Origin: Vibrio chagasii
GTDB lineage: Bacteria > Pseudomonadota > Gammaproteobacteria > Enterobacterales > Vibrionaceae
NCBI RefSeq assembly: GCF_024347355.1
Contig: NZ_AP025465.1
Coordinates: forward strand, 2,356,001-2,420,000
Reading direction: 5' to 3'
DNA: 64,000 nucleotides
Numbering within the stretch: position 1 is the stretch's first letter; each line of letters starts with the position of its first letter. Under the pieces are notes generated by a model, which ran no database searches, was not told where the DNA came from, and saw only the letters and a list, made by a program, of their open reading frames with translations. This document shows positions 9,796 to 18,829 of the stretch, one piece after another. A program made the translations under genes and the position numbers.

Positions 9796-10230
9796 ATGAT
9801 TAGCGAATGGGAAAAACACACGTTACTCGCCGATACGGCATTGCAGCTCGACGATCCTATACGAAGTATTCTTCATTATCAGCAGGCACTGAACCTAAGT
9901 GAGGAGATTACTGAGCGTACAGATATAGAGGCCGATGAGCGGTTACTGATCTCGGTGATATCTTGTCATAACCTTGCGCAATTCTGGCGCTGGGCGGGTG
10001 ATACCGAGTATGAACTTAAATACCTTCAACTAGCTTCAGAGAAAGTACTGACTCTGATCCCCCAGTGTCCCAATACACAATGTGCTAGCTTTATTGATTC
10101 TATTGGCTGTTGTAAAAAAGCACTTATCGATTTCATGAAACGCCATCCAAACCCTAAAATTGCCTCTATGGTGGAAAAGATCGATACCGCGACCAACTGC
10201 GAGATGATTGCTCGTTTCCGCCTGAACTAA
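9796..10230 (+). CDS. DUF2753 family protein, Fur-regulated
   Basis: A 144-residue soluble, largely alpha-helical protein that I recognise as the Vibrio DUF2753 family; its function is unknown. The N-terminal half reads like a degenerate TPR pair (ALQLDDPIRSILHYQQALNL and HNLAQFWRWAGDTEYELKYL). It has several Cys residues near the C terminus (C95, C100, C109, C110 region), so metal or redox chemistry is possible. A textbook Fur box lies directly upstream, so it should be expressed in iron starvation. It is a single-gene unit between two terminators. Confidence 0.75.
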   Translation: MISEWEKHTLLADTALQLDDPIRSILHYQQALNLSEEITERTDIEADERLLISVISCHNLAQFWRWAGDTEYELKYLQLASEKVLTLIPQCPNTQCASFIDSIGCCKKALIDFMKRHPNPKIASMVEKIDTATNCEMIARFRLN

Positions 10231-10279
10231 GCAAGTTTCTTTCGCAGACGCAACGTATAGTTTGTTGATTCAGATATAA

Positions 10280-10304
10280 AAAGCCCGTCATGACGACGGG
10301 CTTT
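10280..10304. terminator. Bidirectional terminator between DUF2753 gene and motY
   Basis: Stem AAAGCCCGTC/GACGGGCTTT with a 5-nt loop. The A run on one side and T run on the other let it serve both convergent genes. Confidence 0.85.
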
Positions 10305-10332
10305 CTAATATGAGCTTTAAATTTTATTGGAG

Positions 10333-11214
10333 CTAAACCTGCGTTCTACCTAAAGAGATCACAACGCGTCGGTTCTTGTCTTTACCAATTGGCGAGTTAT
10401 TGTCTGCAATCGGGCGACGTTTACCATAGCCTTGTACTTGGATACGGTCTTCTGGCAAGCCTAGAGATTTAAAGTACTCTCTTAACGATTCCGCTCTGCG
10501 CTCTGAAAGGTTTTGACTAATGCCTTTGCTGTCGACAGAGTCGGTGTACGTTGCCACCAGCACAAGATCGATGTCTTGGTTGTAACGAACATAATCAGCA
10601 ATCTGACTCAGCCTTTTACGTGACGACTTGTTCAATTGATCGCTGTTGCGGTCGTAATGCAAAATAGTGAAAGAGATATCTTCAAAGCTGTAAGGCAGCA
10701 GGTTAGCAACACAATCACTGAACACATTGTATTTTTCTTGGAACAACACCGATGACAACGACACTTCGATTCGTTGATCTCGACTCTGCCACTCTTGGTA
10801 GCTGAATGTTGGATAGCGCCCTTTCTCTAACTCACTCAAGATCCCCCAAGCCGTTTGCCCGCCAACATAACCATCAAATTGCTGGAAGAACTTGATGGTT
10901 GTCATGCGATCGGCACTCTCGCCTGGACGCCAGGGTGGTGGCATCGAGATCAAGCTAACATTACGAGTCGCGCCCATTGGGCGACGCATTTTTAGCTCAA
11001 AATCTAAAATAATTTTTTTACTCGCACGGGATGAGAATTCAGCATCACCGAAGTTAGGGATCGGATGCACTAAGCGGCACTCTAATGGCGTGTTGGCCAC
11101 CATCTCCCATGTCGACTGTTGAGGAGATGCTCCGTAACGCTTTTCTTGTGCCATGGCTGATGACGACATAAGTAGCGAAAATAGCATTGAACCTGTTATG
11201 AGTTGTTTCTTCAT
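10333..11214 (-). CDS. motY: Sodium-driven polar flagellar motor protein MotY
   Basis: A 293-residue protein, the same length as Vibrio MotY. It has a signal peptide (residues 1-22, cleaved after AMA), an N-terminal MotY-specific domain that binds the basal body, and a C-terminal OmpA-like peptidoglycan-binding domain (about 165-290) with [21 protein letters not shown] and [13 protein letters not shown]. MotY forms the T ring with MotX around the polar flagellar motor, holding PomAB stators. Its presence implies a Na+-driven polar flagellum. Confidence 0.95.
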   Translation of the reverse strand: MKKQLITGSMLFSLLMSSSAMAQEKRYGASPQQSTWEMVANTPLECRLVHPIPNFGDAEFSSRASKKIILDFELKMRRPMGATRNVSLISMPPPWRPGESADRMTTIKFFQQFDGYVGGQTAWGILSELEKGRYPTFSYQEWQSRDQRIEVSLSSVLFQEKYNVFSDCVANLLPYSFEDISFTILHYDRNSDQLNKSSRKRLSQIADYVRYNQDIDLVLVATYTDSVDSKGISQNLSERRAESLREYFKSLGLPEDRIQVQGYGKRRPIADNNSPIGKDKNRRVVISLGRTQV

Positions 11215-11402
11215 AAAGTGGAGTATCTCTTAAGCAATTCGTTTAACAATGCAGCCAATTGCCGCATTTTTCTCTCGTGTTTAAATATGCAATTATCAAG
11301 CCGCAATAGGTTAGGTAATTTAAGATTTATTGCCCTTCCCTAGTTTTTATCACTGCTATTATCTGCAATAATGCAGCCTTAATCACACTTATTTGGGCTA
11401 AC

Positions 11403-12047
11403 ATGATTGTAGAAAACGAAGCTCTGACCCTAAAAAAACGCTTCCGTGGCTATTTTCCAGTGGTCATCGACGTGGAAACCGCAGGGTTTAACGCAGAAAC
11501 CGATGCATTATTAGAAATCTGTGCCATTACATTAAAAATGGATGAGAACGGAGATCTGCAGCCTGCATCAACGCTTCATTTTCACATTGAGCCTTTTGAA
11601 GGCGCAAATATAGAGCAGGCAGCATTAGACTTTAACGGAATTAAAGACCCATTTAGCCCATTACGCGGCGCAGTGTCTGAACAAGAAGCCCTTAAAGAAA
11701 TCTACAAACTAGTGAGAAAAGAACAAAAAGCTTCTGATTGCAGTCGTGCAATCATGGTCGCTCACAATGCTACATTCGATTTAAACTTCGTTAATGCAGC
11801 AAGTGAGCGCTGTAAGCTTAAACGCGTCCCTTTCCATCCATTTGCTACTTTTGACACTGCAGCCCTTAGTGGTCTTGCCTATGGTCAAACCGTTTTGGCT
11901 AAAGCTTGCCGCACTGCAGGGATGGATTTTGACAACAAAGAAGCACACTCTGCTTTGTATGATACGCAAAAAACCGCTGAGTTATTTTGCGGCATAGTAA
12001 ACAAATGGAAAGCCCTTGGTGGTTGGCCGCTTGTTGACGAAGAATAA
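11403..12047 (+). CDS. rnt: Ribonuclease T
   Basis: A 214-residue DEDDh 3'-5' exoribonuclease that trims tRNA and other stable RNA 3' ends. The Exo motifs are visible: [11 protein letters not shown] (D/E), NATFDLNF (D) and [13 protein letters not shown] (H and D). It stands alone upstream of an antiporter gene 65 nt away. Confidence 0.96.
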   Translation: MIVENEALTLKKRFRGYFPVVIDVETAGFNAETDALLEICAITLKMDENGDLQPASTLHFHIEPFEGANIEQAALDFNGIKDPFSPLRGAVSEQEALKEIYKLVRKEQKASDCSRAIMVAHNATFDLNFVNAASERCKLKRVPFHPFATFDTAALSGLAYGQTVLAKACRTAGMDFDNKEAHSALYDTQKTAELFCGIVNKWKALGGWPLVDEE

Positions 12048-12112
12048 AAATAGAATCGGTAAACGTATTGTCGTATTACCTTTAATAAAGAACACAACAT
12101 CCCGAGAATAAT

Positions 12113-13438
12113 ATGAATCCTGTTGTAATTTCAGTTTGCATCATGCTTGTTTTAGCTTTGATGCGCGTAAACGTAGTCGTTGCTCTGACGTTCAGTGCAA
12201 TTATCGGTGGCGTAGCCTCTGGTATGAGCTTGAACGACGCAGTCGCGGCTTTCGAAAGTGGATTAGGCGGCGGTGCAACGATTGCACTTAGCTATGCCAT
12301 GCTTGGTACATTCGCTGTTGCTATCTCACGTTCTGGTATCACAGACTTACTTGCTCAAAGTGTTATTAAACGCATTCACGGCAAAGAGAACAGTGCGGCA
12401 TCGACTGGTCTTAAATACGGCATCCTTGCGTCTTTGATCTTAGTGACCATGTCTTCGCAAAACGTGATTCCAGTACATATCGCCTTCATCCCAATTTTAA
12501 TCCCACCTCTATTGGGCGTATTCGCAAAAATGAATCTAGACCGTCGTCTGGTTGCGTGTGTGCTTACTTTTGGTCTGATTACGCCATACATGGTATTGCC
12601 GATCGGTTTTGGTGGCATCTTCCTAAACAACATCCTGCTTAAGAACCTTCACGACAACGGTCTTGAAAGCGTCGTTGCGAGCCAAGTTCCAACGGCTATG
12701 TTGCTACCAGCTGCGGGTATGATCTTCGGTCTTCTGACGGCAGTGTTCTTCACTTACCGTAAGCCTCGCCAATACAAAGAAACCTCTCACACGGTCGTTT
12801 CAACTGAAGCAAAACAGATCAACAAGAAGCACATCCTAGTAGCGGCAGCTGGTATTGTTGCAGCACTAACGGTTCAGCTATCGACGGGTTCAATGATCAT
12901 CGGTGCACTTGCTGGCTTCATGGTATTCACTTTCGGTGGTGTAATCGCTTGGAAAGAGACACAAGACGTCTTCACCAAGGGCGTACACATGATGGCAATG
13001 ATCGGTTTCATCATGATTGCAGCGGCAGGTTTCGCGGCAGTTATGAAGCAAACAGGTGGCGTTGAATCTTTGGTTGAAGCACTTTCAACAAGCATCGGCG
13101 ACAATAAGCCTCTAGCTGCACTACTTATGCTAGTGGTTGGTCTACTGGTAACCATGGGTATCGGTTCTTCGTTCTCTACGATCCCAATCCTTGCAACTAT
13201 CTACGTTCCACTAGCGGCAGCATTTGGTTTCTCCCCTATGGCAACCATCGCTCTAGTAGGTACAGCGGCAGCACTTGGTGATGCAGGCTCTCCGGCTTCT
13301 GACTCAACGTTAGGTCCAACGTCTGGTCTTAATGCTGATGGCCAACACGAGCACGTATGGGAAACCGTTGTACCGACATTCCTACACTACAACATCCCAC
13401 TGATCGTATTCGGTTGGATTGCAGCTATGGTTTTGTAG
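12113..13438 (+). CDS. Na+/H+ antiporter family protein (NhaC-like)
   Basis: A 441-residue membrane protein with about 11-12 hydrophobic segments. It begins with the short N-terminal domain seen in the Na_H_antiport_2 family and continues as an NhaC-type (ion transporter superfamily) carrier; the conserved stretch [19 protein letters not shown] is near residue 390. Predicted inner-membrane cation/proton exchanger; the substrate is not proven. Its terminator, just downstream, is split by an IS element. Confidence 0.85.
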   Translation: MNPVVISVCIMLVLALMRVNVVVALTFSAIIGGVASGMSLNDAVAAFESGLGGGATIALSYAMLGTFAVAISRSGITDLLAQSVIKRIHGKENSAASTGLKYGILASLILVTMSSQNVIPVHIAFIPILIPPLLGVFAKMNLDRRLVACVLTFGLITPYMVLPIGFGGIFLNNILLKNLHDNGLESVVASQVPTAMLLPAAGMIFGLLTAVFFTYRKPRQYKETSHTVVSTEAKQINKKHILVAAAGIVAALTVQLSTGSMIIGALAGFMVFTFGGVIAWKETQDVFTKGVHMMAMIGFIMIAAAGFAAVMKQTGGVESLVEALSTSIGDNKPLAALLMLVVGLLVTMGIGSSFSTIPILATIYVPLAAAFGFSPMATIALVGTAAALGDAGSPASDSTLGPTSGLNADGQHEHVWETVVPTFLHYNIPLIVFGWIAAMVL

Positions 13439-13480
13439 CTTATAACTAGGTTCTATAGTCAGAATCAATGTCCAAAACTT

Positions 13481-13499
13481 AAAAAGACCGCCTAGAGCG
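13481..13499 (+). terminator. Left half of an intrinsic terminator split by the IS
   Basis: Left arm AAAAAGACCGC, loop CTAGA and the first three bases of the right arm (GCG). With the right half at 14935-14954 it would rebuild an 11-bp terminator stem with a T6 tail, between the antiporter gene and the convergent DsbA-like gene. Positions 13489-13499 (CGCCTAGAGCG) are the left copy of the target duplication. Confidence 0.85.
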
Positions 13500-13558
13500 T
13501 AATACCGATCAGTTAAGAAATTTGTGAGATCATTTGACCGATCCTCAAAAGGCTTCAG

Positions 13559-13593
13559 AATCCGATATTAGGAAACTAATATCGGATTTTTTT
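13559..13593 (+). terminator. Terminator-like hairpin just before the transposase ATG (copy 1)
   Basis: Perfect 13-bp stem AATCCGATATTAG/CTAATATCGGATT with a GAAA loop, followed by a run of seven T. The ATG of the transposase follows immediately at 13594. It should stop transcription entering from outside the element, or bury the start region of read-through mRNA. Confidence 0.85.
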
Positions 13594-14925
13594 ATGTCTT
13601 TAGAAAGCCAACTTGCCAATACTTTTCAGTCGTGTAATACCTTCCACCACTTTGAAAAATACTCTGAAATTCTTAGTCCAGAGCTTATCCAGCAAGGTTT
13701 TGAGCAAGCTGGCGTCGCAACCGTTAGAAGAAGACGGTTACCTTTGGAGGCCGTACTTTGGTCCGTTGTTGGAATGAGTCTCTTTCGTCAACAATCTGTT
13801 TGGGATATTGCTAACCAACTCGATATTGTCCTGCCAGACAGACAACGCTTTGTTGCCCCAAGTGCTGTTGTTCAAGCGAGACAGAGATTAGGCGAAGAAG
13901 GCGTTAAACAAGTCTTTAAGAAGATGGCTACGCATGGCTATCACTCGTCTAATTTCGAAACTTGGTGTGGACTAAACCTTCTATCCGTCGATGGTGTCGT
14001 TTGGAGAACGACAGATACACCTGAAAATCATCAAGAGTTTAAAGCACAGAGCAATCAATCATCGGAGAATATTTACCCTAAGGTACGTATGGTTTGCTTG
14101 ATGGAGCTTACAAGTCATCAACTAATCGATAGTACATTCTCTGACTATCGCACCAGCGAAATGCGCCTTGCAGAAGAACTCATCGAACAAACCCCCGATC
14201 ATTCGCTGACTATTTTTGACAAAGGATACTACTCTCTAGGGCTACTTAATCGCTGGAATAAGGTAGGCAAAGAAAGGCATTGGATGCTTCCTGTGAGAAA
14301 AGACTTCCAGTATGAAGTCGTTCATAAATACAGTCAGAGTGACGCTATCGTTGATATAAAAACGACACCTCAGGCAAGAAAGAAGTTCAGTGATCTCCCT
14401 GAGACAATAGAAGCAAGGTTAGTGTCGAAAATCATCAAAGGGAAGACATATCAGGTACTTACATCAATGCGTGATGGGTTACGCTTTCCTGGTGAAGACA
14501 TCGTAGAGCTTTATCGCTATCGTTGGGAAATCGAATTAGGCTATCGGGAAATGAAGCAAACCTTGCTTGATAGTGAGTATACATTACGAAGTAAGCGCCC
14601 AGATATGGTCAAGCAGGAGCTCTGGGGGATTTTGCTCGCCTATAACCTTATAAGACAAGTTATGACAAAGGCTGCGATTAAATTAGATAGCGTCTGGCCA
14701 AATCAATTAAGCTTTACGAGTAGTGCTATGGCTGTGACTCAATACTTCGCGGCTTTACCTTTAACGAGTCCTGGAAAACTTCCTAAACATTATGAAGTCT
14801 TACTCAAGCAAATATCCATGTTTACCCTGCCACCTCGAAGAGAAGATAGAAGTTACCCTCGTTGGGTGAAACTGAAACCCCAAAAATATGCAACGAACAG
14901 GAAAAATGCCAGTCAGCTTAACTGA
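13594..14925 (+). CDS. IS4-family transposase, copy 1
   Basis: A 443-residue DDE transposase, close to the 442 residues of E. coli IS4. Family blocks are visible: [26 protein letters not shown] with the first catalytic Asp, [14 protein letters not shown] with the second Asp, and [17 protein letters not shown], the Y-x2-R-x3-E-x6-K signature with the catalytic Glu. I chose the ATG at 13594 because homology with IS4 starts there. The open frame extends upstream to a TTG at 13536, but that stretch is the conserved IS end and the hairpin. The C-terminal codons overlap a GCCAGTCAG/CTGACTGGC hairpin. Confidence 0.92.
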   Translation: MSLESQLANTFQSCNTFHHFEKYSEILSPELIQQGFEQAGVATVRRRRLPLEAVLWSVVGMSLFRQQSVWDIANQLDIVLPDRQRFVAPSAVVQARQRLGEEGVKQVFKKMATHGYHSSNFETWCGLNLLSVDGVVWRTTDTPENHQEFKAQSNQSSENIYPKVRMVCLMELTSHQLIDSTFSDYRTSEMRLAEELIEQTPDHSLTIFDKGYYSLGLLNRWNKVGKERHWMLPVRKDFQYEVVHKYSQSDAIVDIKTTPQARKKFSDLPETIEARLVSKIIKGKTYQVLTSMRDGLRFPGEDIVELYRYRWEIELGYREMKQTLLDSEYTLRSKRPDMVKQELWGILLAYNLIRQVMTKAAIKLDSVWPNQLSFTSSAMAVTQYFAALPLTSPGKLPKHYEVLLKQISMFTLPPRREDRSYPRWVKLKPQKYATNRKNASQLN

Positions 14926-14934
14926 CTGGCATTA

Positions 14935-14954
14935 CGCCTAGAGCGGTCTTTTTT
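14935..14954 (+). terminator. Right half of the split terminator (copy 1 target)
   Basis: The right copy of the target duplication, CGCCTAGAGCG (14935-14945), is followed by GTC and six T. Only a 3-bp hairpin remains here, so terminator function on the plus strand is probably weakened. Confidence 0.8.
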
Positions 14955-15006
14955 GTATCCGGCGTTTCTCCCACCAAGTTACACGGAAGAACCGCATACC
15001 TATGAC

Positions 15007-15037
15007 AAAAAAGGCTTACTCTTATGAGCAAGCCTTT
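15007..15037 (-). terminator. Intrinsic terminator of the DsbA-like gene
   Basis: Read on the minus strand, the stem AAAGGCTT-G-CTC/GAG-T-AAGCCTTT (one mismatch) is followed by six T, 27 nt beyond the stop codon at 15064. It makes the convergent split terminator redundant for this gene. Confidence 0.8.
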
Positions 15038-15063
15038 GAAGTAGTACGATTCAGTATCGCCAA

Positions 15064-15693
15064 TTAAACGGTAGGAGCGCTCTTTACTAGAACTTCTCGA
15101 ATCGACTTCAGTGTCGTTTCTGATGAGTGGTAATCCAGCTCGACTTCAGTGAAGATACCGTCAACTTCAAGCATTAGGGTTGGGTAAGAATTCACACCCA
15201 TCGCATGTTTGAAGCTCAGCTGATCTTCTAGTTCACCCTCTAGTAACTTACCAGCAAGGTCATTCTCGAATTGCTGAACATTCATGCCTAGCTCTTCAGC
15301 CAATTGCTTATGAGTCTCTTCACTGTGCGGCAGCATCGCACGCAAGTAGTATGCGTGTTGAATCGCTTCAAGCATCTGCTCGTAGTGATCTTGGAAACCT
15401 GCAGCAATAACAGCGCGACACGCAGGGTAAGTGCTGCGAACAGGTTTACACTCAGTCCAAAATTCATGATTGAACTCAGTACCTAACTTAGCTTCGATCT
15501 GCTTCCAAATAGCTTGCAGCTTACTTTTCATCTCTTCTGACATTGGCTCGTCAGAGTCCGGAGCCAAACCACCGACTACGTAGTTAAACTCAATACTCGC
15601 AGGCAATTGTTGTTTTAGTAACTCCAGTGTCGGCTTATATCCCCAACACCAGCTGCACATTGGATCATGTACATAATGCAGTTTTACATCCAT
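15064..15693 (-). CDS. DsbA-family thioredoxin-fold protein (cytoplasmic, FrnE-like)
   Basis: A 209-residue thioredoxin-fold protein with a helical insertion and an N-terminal C13-S-W-C16 redox motif (PMCSWCWGYKP). There is no signal peptide, so it acts in the cytoplasm, unlike DsbA. The cis-Pro loop is GVNSYPTLML. It belongs to the DsbA-like/2-hydroxychromene isomerase superfamily of thiol oxidoreductases. The substrate is unknown. It lies 96 nt downstream of grxD on the same strand, but grxD has its own terminator. Confidence 0.85.
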   Translation of the reverse strand: MDVKLHYVHDPMCSWCWGYKPTLELLKQQLPASIEFNYVVGGLAPDSDEPMSEEMKSKLQAIWKQIEAKLGTEFNHEFWTECKPVRSTYPACRAVIAAGFQDHYEQMLEAIQHAYYLRAMLPHSEETHKQLAEELGMNVQQFENDLAGKLLEGELEDQLSFKHAMGVNSYPTLMLEVDGIFTEVELDYHSSETTLKSIREVLVKSAPTV

Positions 15694-15734
15694 TGTTCGT
15701 TCCTTATCGAGTCAATTCTTCTCTCAGTTCCAAC

Positions 15735-15759
15735 AAAAAAGGAGCCTTATTAAGGCCCC
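15735..15759 (-). terminator. Intrinsic terminator of grxD
   Basis: Minus-strand hairpin GGGGCCTT/AAGGCTCC (one G-T pair) with a 3-nt loop and six T. Confidence 0.85.
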
Positions 15760-15789
15760 TAGTTTACTGTTCAGCATAAAGGCTAGAAC

Positions 15790-16128
15790 TTACTCTGCGT
15801 CATCGCCAGCAACTTTAGCAGCCGCTTCTTTGATGATTGGCTGAAGTTCACCTTTTTGGAACATCTCAAGAATGATGTCGCAACCACCGATTAGCTCACC
15901 TTCAACCCAAAGTTGTGGGAAAGTTGGCCATTGTGCGTAAGCTGGTAGCTCTGCACGGATATCAGGGTTTTGTAGAATATCTACGTAAGCAAATTTTTCG
16001 CCACATGCCATTAGAGCTTGAGACGCTTGAGAAGAGAAACCACAGCTAGGTAGCTTAGGAGAACCTTTCATGTACAGTAGAATAGTGTTTTCTTCAATTT
16101 GCTGTTTGATTTTATCGATAGTTTCCAT
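15790..16128 (-). CDS. grxD: Monothiol glutaredoxin 4
   Basis: A 112-residue monothiol glutaredoxin with the active site C29-G-F-S, plus WPTFPQLWV (cis-Pro, glutathione binding) and GGCDIILEM. Members form glutathione-ligated 2Fe-2S dimers, often with BolA, and act in iron-sulfur cluster trafficking. It is divergent from sodB. Confidence 0.95.
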   Translation of the reverse strand: METIDKIKQQIEENTILLYMKGSPKLPSCGFSSQASQALMACGEKFAYVDILQNPDIRAELPAYAQWPTFPQLWVEGELIGGCDIILEMFQKGELQPIIKEAAAKVAGDDAE

Positions 16129-16397
16129 TGCTTCCTCGTTAATGGATTACGGCTTTTATTGCCTTTATTCTACCCCAAACCAAAAGAATAAAAACCATAT
16201 AAAAAAAGAGGTTAACAAGCTAAACTAATAATTCACATAAAAGTGATGAAATATGCTTTTAATAAAGTAAAAACTTGCTAAACTAGAAACCAAGTCAGCA
16301 AATTGACCATGGTTGGCAGCATAGCGAGCCATGAATAATAATATCACTGGAAGCAATCGAAAGAGTTAACTCTTTCATATCAATGGAGAATTGAGCA

Positions 16398-16982
16398 ATG
16401 GCATTTGAACTACCAGCTCTTCCTTACGCGAAAGACGCACTAGAACCACACATCTCAGCAGAAACGCTAGATTTCCACCATGGTAAGCACCACAACACTT
16501 ACGTTGTTAAGCTAAACGGTCTTATCCCAGGTACTGAGTTTGAAGGCAAAACACTAGAAGAGATCGTTAAGACTTCTACTGGTGGTGTTTTCAATAACGC
16601 TGCTCAAATCTGGAACCACACGTTCTACTGGCACTGTCTTGCTCCAAAAGCAGGCGGCGAACCAACTGGCGCTGTTGCAGAAGCTATCAACGCTGCATTC
16701 GGTTCTTTCGAAGAATTCAAAGCAAAATTCACTGATTCAGCAATCAACAACTTCGGTTCTTCTTGGACTTGGTTAGTTAAGAAAGCTGACGGTTCTCTAG
16801 ACATCGTTAACACTTCTAACGCTGCGACTCCTCTAACAGAAGAAGGTGTTACTCCACTTCTAACTGTTGACCTATGGGAGCACGCTTACTACATCGATTT
16901 CCGCAATGTTCGTCCTGACTACATGGCTGCATTCTGGAACCTAGTAAACTGGTCTTTCGTAGAAGAGAACCTAGCTAAGTAA
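16398..16982 (+). CDS. sodB: Superoxide dismutase [Fe]
   Basis: A 194-residue Fe-type superoxide dismutase. Metal ligands are His27 (LDFHHGKHH), the His in [10 protein letters not shown], and Asp and His in [10 protein letters not shown]. The Gln in [13 protein letters not shown], together with the residues around it, is typical of Fe-SOD, not Mn-SOD. A ribosome site (tggaga) precedes the ATG. Codon use is strongly biased, suggesting high expression. In many gammaproteobacteria sodB mRNA is a target of the RyhB sRNA; I did not identify a pairing site. Confidence 0.97.
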   Translation: MAFELPALPYAKDALEPHISAETLDFHHGKHHNTYVVKLNGLIPGTEFEGKTLEEIVKTSTGGVFNNAAQIWNHTFYWHCLAPKAGGEPTGAVAEAINAAFGSFEEFKAKFTDSAINNFGSSWTWLVKKADGSLDIVNTSNAATPLTEEGVTPLLTVDLWEHAYYIDFRNVRPDYMAAFWNLVNWSFVEENLAK

Positions 16983-17023
16983 TCTATTATTCAAGCTGCG
17001 CTATTTATAGCGAGTTAACTATT

Positions 17024-17053
17024 AAAAGCTCATGCCTCGGCGTGAGCTTTTTT
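17024..17053 (+). terminator. Intrinsic terminator of sodB
   Basis: Stem AAAAGCTCATGC/GCGTGAGCTTTT (one T-G pair) followed by further T. Confidence 0.85.
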
Positions 17054-17215
17054 GTATCTACGATCTGCTACATAGTAAACAACGAACATAACGATCAATA
17101 ACCTAGCCCTTTTAACTACCCTTTCCCAGCCTAAATTAAATCTCTATTCGCTTGTAATTAAAGACTAAAGTTTGCTGCCTTCATGCCGTTAAAGGTGTAT
17201 CAAATGAGAGGCGTC

Positions 17216-17719
17216 ATGCAAATACATACCTTAGATAAAGCAGGAATCATCAACGAACTGAAGTTCGGCATCGGAATCAGCCAAGCGGTTGAGCAAGGTC
17301 GCCGTGCGGATTTCGCGTTGCTGTTATCCATGTTCTCTAATGATGTTCGAGACTGTACGCCTATCGATACTATTGAAGTCACAGAGACAACGGAAAATCG
17401 CCTCCGTAAACAGTTTGGCATCGCCGAACCTCAGCAACTGCGTTCAAATCAATCGTCTTACGAGATATCAGCACAACAGTCTAATCACTTTCACCAATCA
17501 AGCTTGGTGAGTGCTAAGCTCTGTCACTATCTAAAACCAGAAGCACTGGCATTTATGCCAGAAGACACTGGTGACTTACCTGAAGAAGTTTACCAAAACC
17601 TATCTGGTCACGATCGTCGTAAGCTAGCAAACAAAAACCAGCCTGACTTACCATCAGCAACGCTGTACAACGAGCTATCTTCCGCTCAACGTAAGTATCA
17701 GATCCAGGCTCAGGTATAG
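17216..17719 (+). CDS. VC2046/SO_2500 family protein of unknown function
   Basis: A 167-residue soluble protein starting at the ATG at 17216 (MQIHTLDKAGIINELKFG) after a GAGAGG ribosome site. In-frame ATGs at 17204 and 17183 are possible but less likely. I recognise the family named after VC2046/SO_2500, found next to sodB in vibrios. It is mixed alpha/polar, with no membrane segment and no catalytic motif I can name. A C-terminal segment reads GHDRRKLANKNQPDLPSA. Its position suggests oxidative-stress linkage, which is only inference. Confidence 0.75.
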   Translation: MQIHTLDKAGIINELKFGIGISQAVEQGRRADFALLLSMFSNDVRDCTPIDTIEVTETTENRLRKQFGIAEPQQLRSNQSSYEISAQQSNHFHQSSLVSAKLCHYLKPEALAFMPEDTGDLPEEVYQNLSGHDRRKLANKNQPDLPSATLYNELSSAQRKYQIQAQV

Positions 17720-17987
17720 CTTCAGTCTCACTTTATTTCTGCATCTCTATCTGCTTTATTCAATTCACGCCATTCGAATGATTCACGAGAGTGATATGAA
17801 CCACCAGCATTAGGCACTCTCAAATTAACAAATGTCGATTACTGCTTGAAGTTACTACAAAATGTGACATGCCACTAAGTTCATAAAAACTTATTAATTC
17901 ACCTAACTTAGTTTGAACCAATTCACACCCATTGTATAAAATTTAACCCATCCTTATCCTACATGGATGATTTGTTTAGGTACTGGG

Positions 17988-18671
17988 ATGGAAATAAAAA
18001 GCTCAATCATATTGGTAACAGCTGCCGGTTCGCGACTAGGAGGGACGATTGCGAACCACTTTGTGAACCTTGGAGCCACCGTCATCCTTTGCGATAACGA
18101 TACTGAAGCGCTTCAGGCTACTTATTTACAATGTGCTCGGTTCTCTGATTCTGTTTACCACTACCCGCTCGAAAGCCATGACAGCCAAGCGATTCTTAGC
18201 GTATTTGATTTTATCCAAACCACTTTCAACACCCCCCCCGATGTACTGGTCAATAACTGGATAAGTTCACCGATGCCGAGCCTAATTGGTGATCAGCCCG
18301 TCAGCAGCTTTATTAATGATCTTTCCTCTATGGCATCGACCCTTTTTGCTTTTGGCCAAATCAGCGCTGAGAGGCTACGAGAAGAAAACAAAGAAGGGGT
18401 TATCGTGAATGTCATATCGCACGATGACTTTCACGATGTATCCGGACTAGAAAGCGCCAATTCCATGATCACCGGTTTTACCCACAGCTGGGCCAAAGAA
18501 CTCACCCCATTTAAGATCCGTGTGGGCGGTGTCGTTCCTGCGATTCACAACGCCGATGGTAAGTTCAACCGTTGTCACTGGGCACAACTGCAAGACGAAC
18601 TCACCCGAACCGCTGAATACATTATCTCTAATGATTACTTCAGTGGACGAGTTGTAGCAGCAGAGGTTTAG
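17988..18671 (+). CDS. Degenerate short-chain dehydrogenase/reductase (SDR-like)
   Basis: A 227-residue protein with a Rossmann SDR fold: a TAAGSRLG cofactor turn at the N terminus, ILCDND after strand 2, and a C-terminal GVVPAIHN region corresponding to the SDR PG motif. The classic NNAG is NNWI. Where the Ser-Tyr-x3-Lys triad should be, I read VISHDD, then ESANSMITGF with no Tyr or Lys. It is probably catalytically inactive as a dehydrogenase, or uses another mechanism. The start at 17988 is chosen by the fold; an in-frame ATG exists at 17967. Confidence 0.7.
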   Translation: MEIKSSIILVTAAGSRLGGTIANHFVNLGATVILCDNDTEALQATYLQCARFSDSVYHYPLESHDSQAILSVFDFIQTTFNTPPDVLVNNWISSPMPSLIGDQPVSSFINDLSSMASTLFAFGQISAERLREENKEGVIVNVISHDDFHDVSGLESANSMITGFTHSWAKELTPFKIRVGGVVPAIHNADGKFNRCHWAQLQDELTRTAEYIISNDYFSGRVVAAEV

Positions 18672-18736
18672 ACTCCCCCATTCCTACTCGGATAAAGTCG
18701 CAACTCTAAGGGAAATTCACTAATCAACAGCATAAA

Positions 18737-18766
18737 AAAAGCCCCAGTCTTGCGACTGGGGCTTTT
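18737..18766. terminator. Bidirectional terminator between the SDR-like gene and adhE
   Basis: 13-bp stem AAAAGCCCCAGTC/GACTGGGGCTTTT with a TTGC loop. T-rich tails are present on both strands. Confidence 0.9.
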
Positions 18767-18829
18767 AACTTTTCCCGATAGATAAGTATCGTGCTAGCGA
18801 AAACTTATCTCAAAACTAATGCTTACTTA

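Larger units (their letters stand above)
13500..14934 (+). mobile_element. IS4-family insertion sequence, copy 1
   Basis: A 1435-bp element with imperfect terminal inverted repeats: TAATACCGATCAGTTAAG at the left, and TAATGCCAGTCAGTTAAG as the right end read inwards. It is flanked by the 11-bp direct repeat CGCCTAGAGCG (13489-13499 and 14935-14945). The ends and transposase closely resemble E. coli IS4, whose group makes 11-13-bp duplications. The second copy at 28703-30137 has the same length, an identical encoded transposase and, by eye, identical nucleotides, so transposition is recent. Three bases of each flank (CGC/GCG) are shared by both copies, so the exact edge could be shifted by up to 3 bp. 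Confidence 0.95.

Noticed and set aside
13534..13593. Upstream TTG start that would add 20 residues to the transposase
   Set aside because: This stretch is the conserved IS end plus a perfect hairpin, and homology with E. coli IS4 begins at the downstream ATG.
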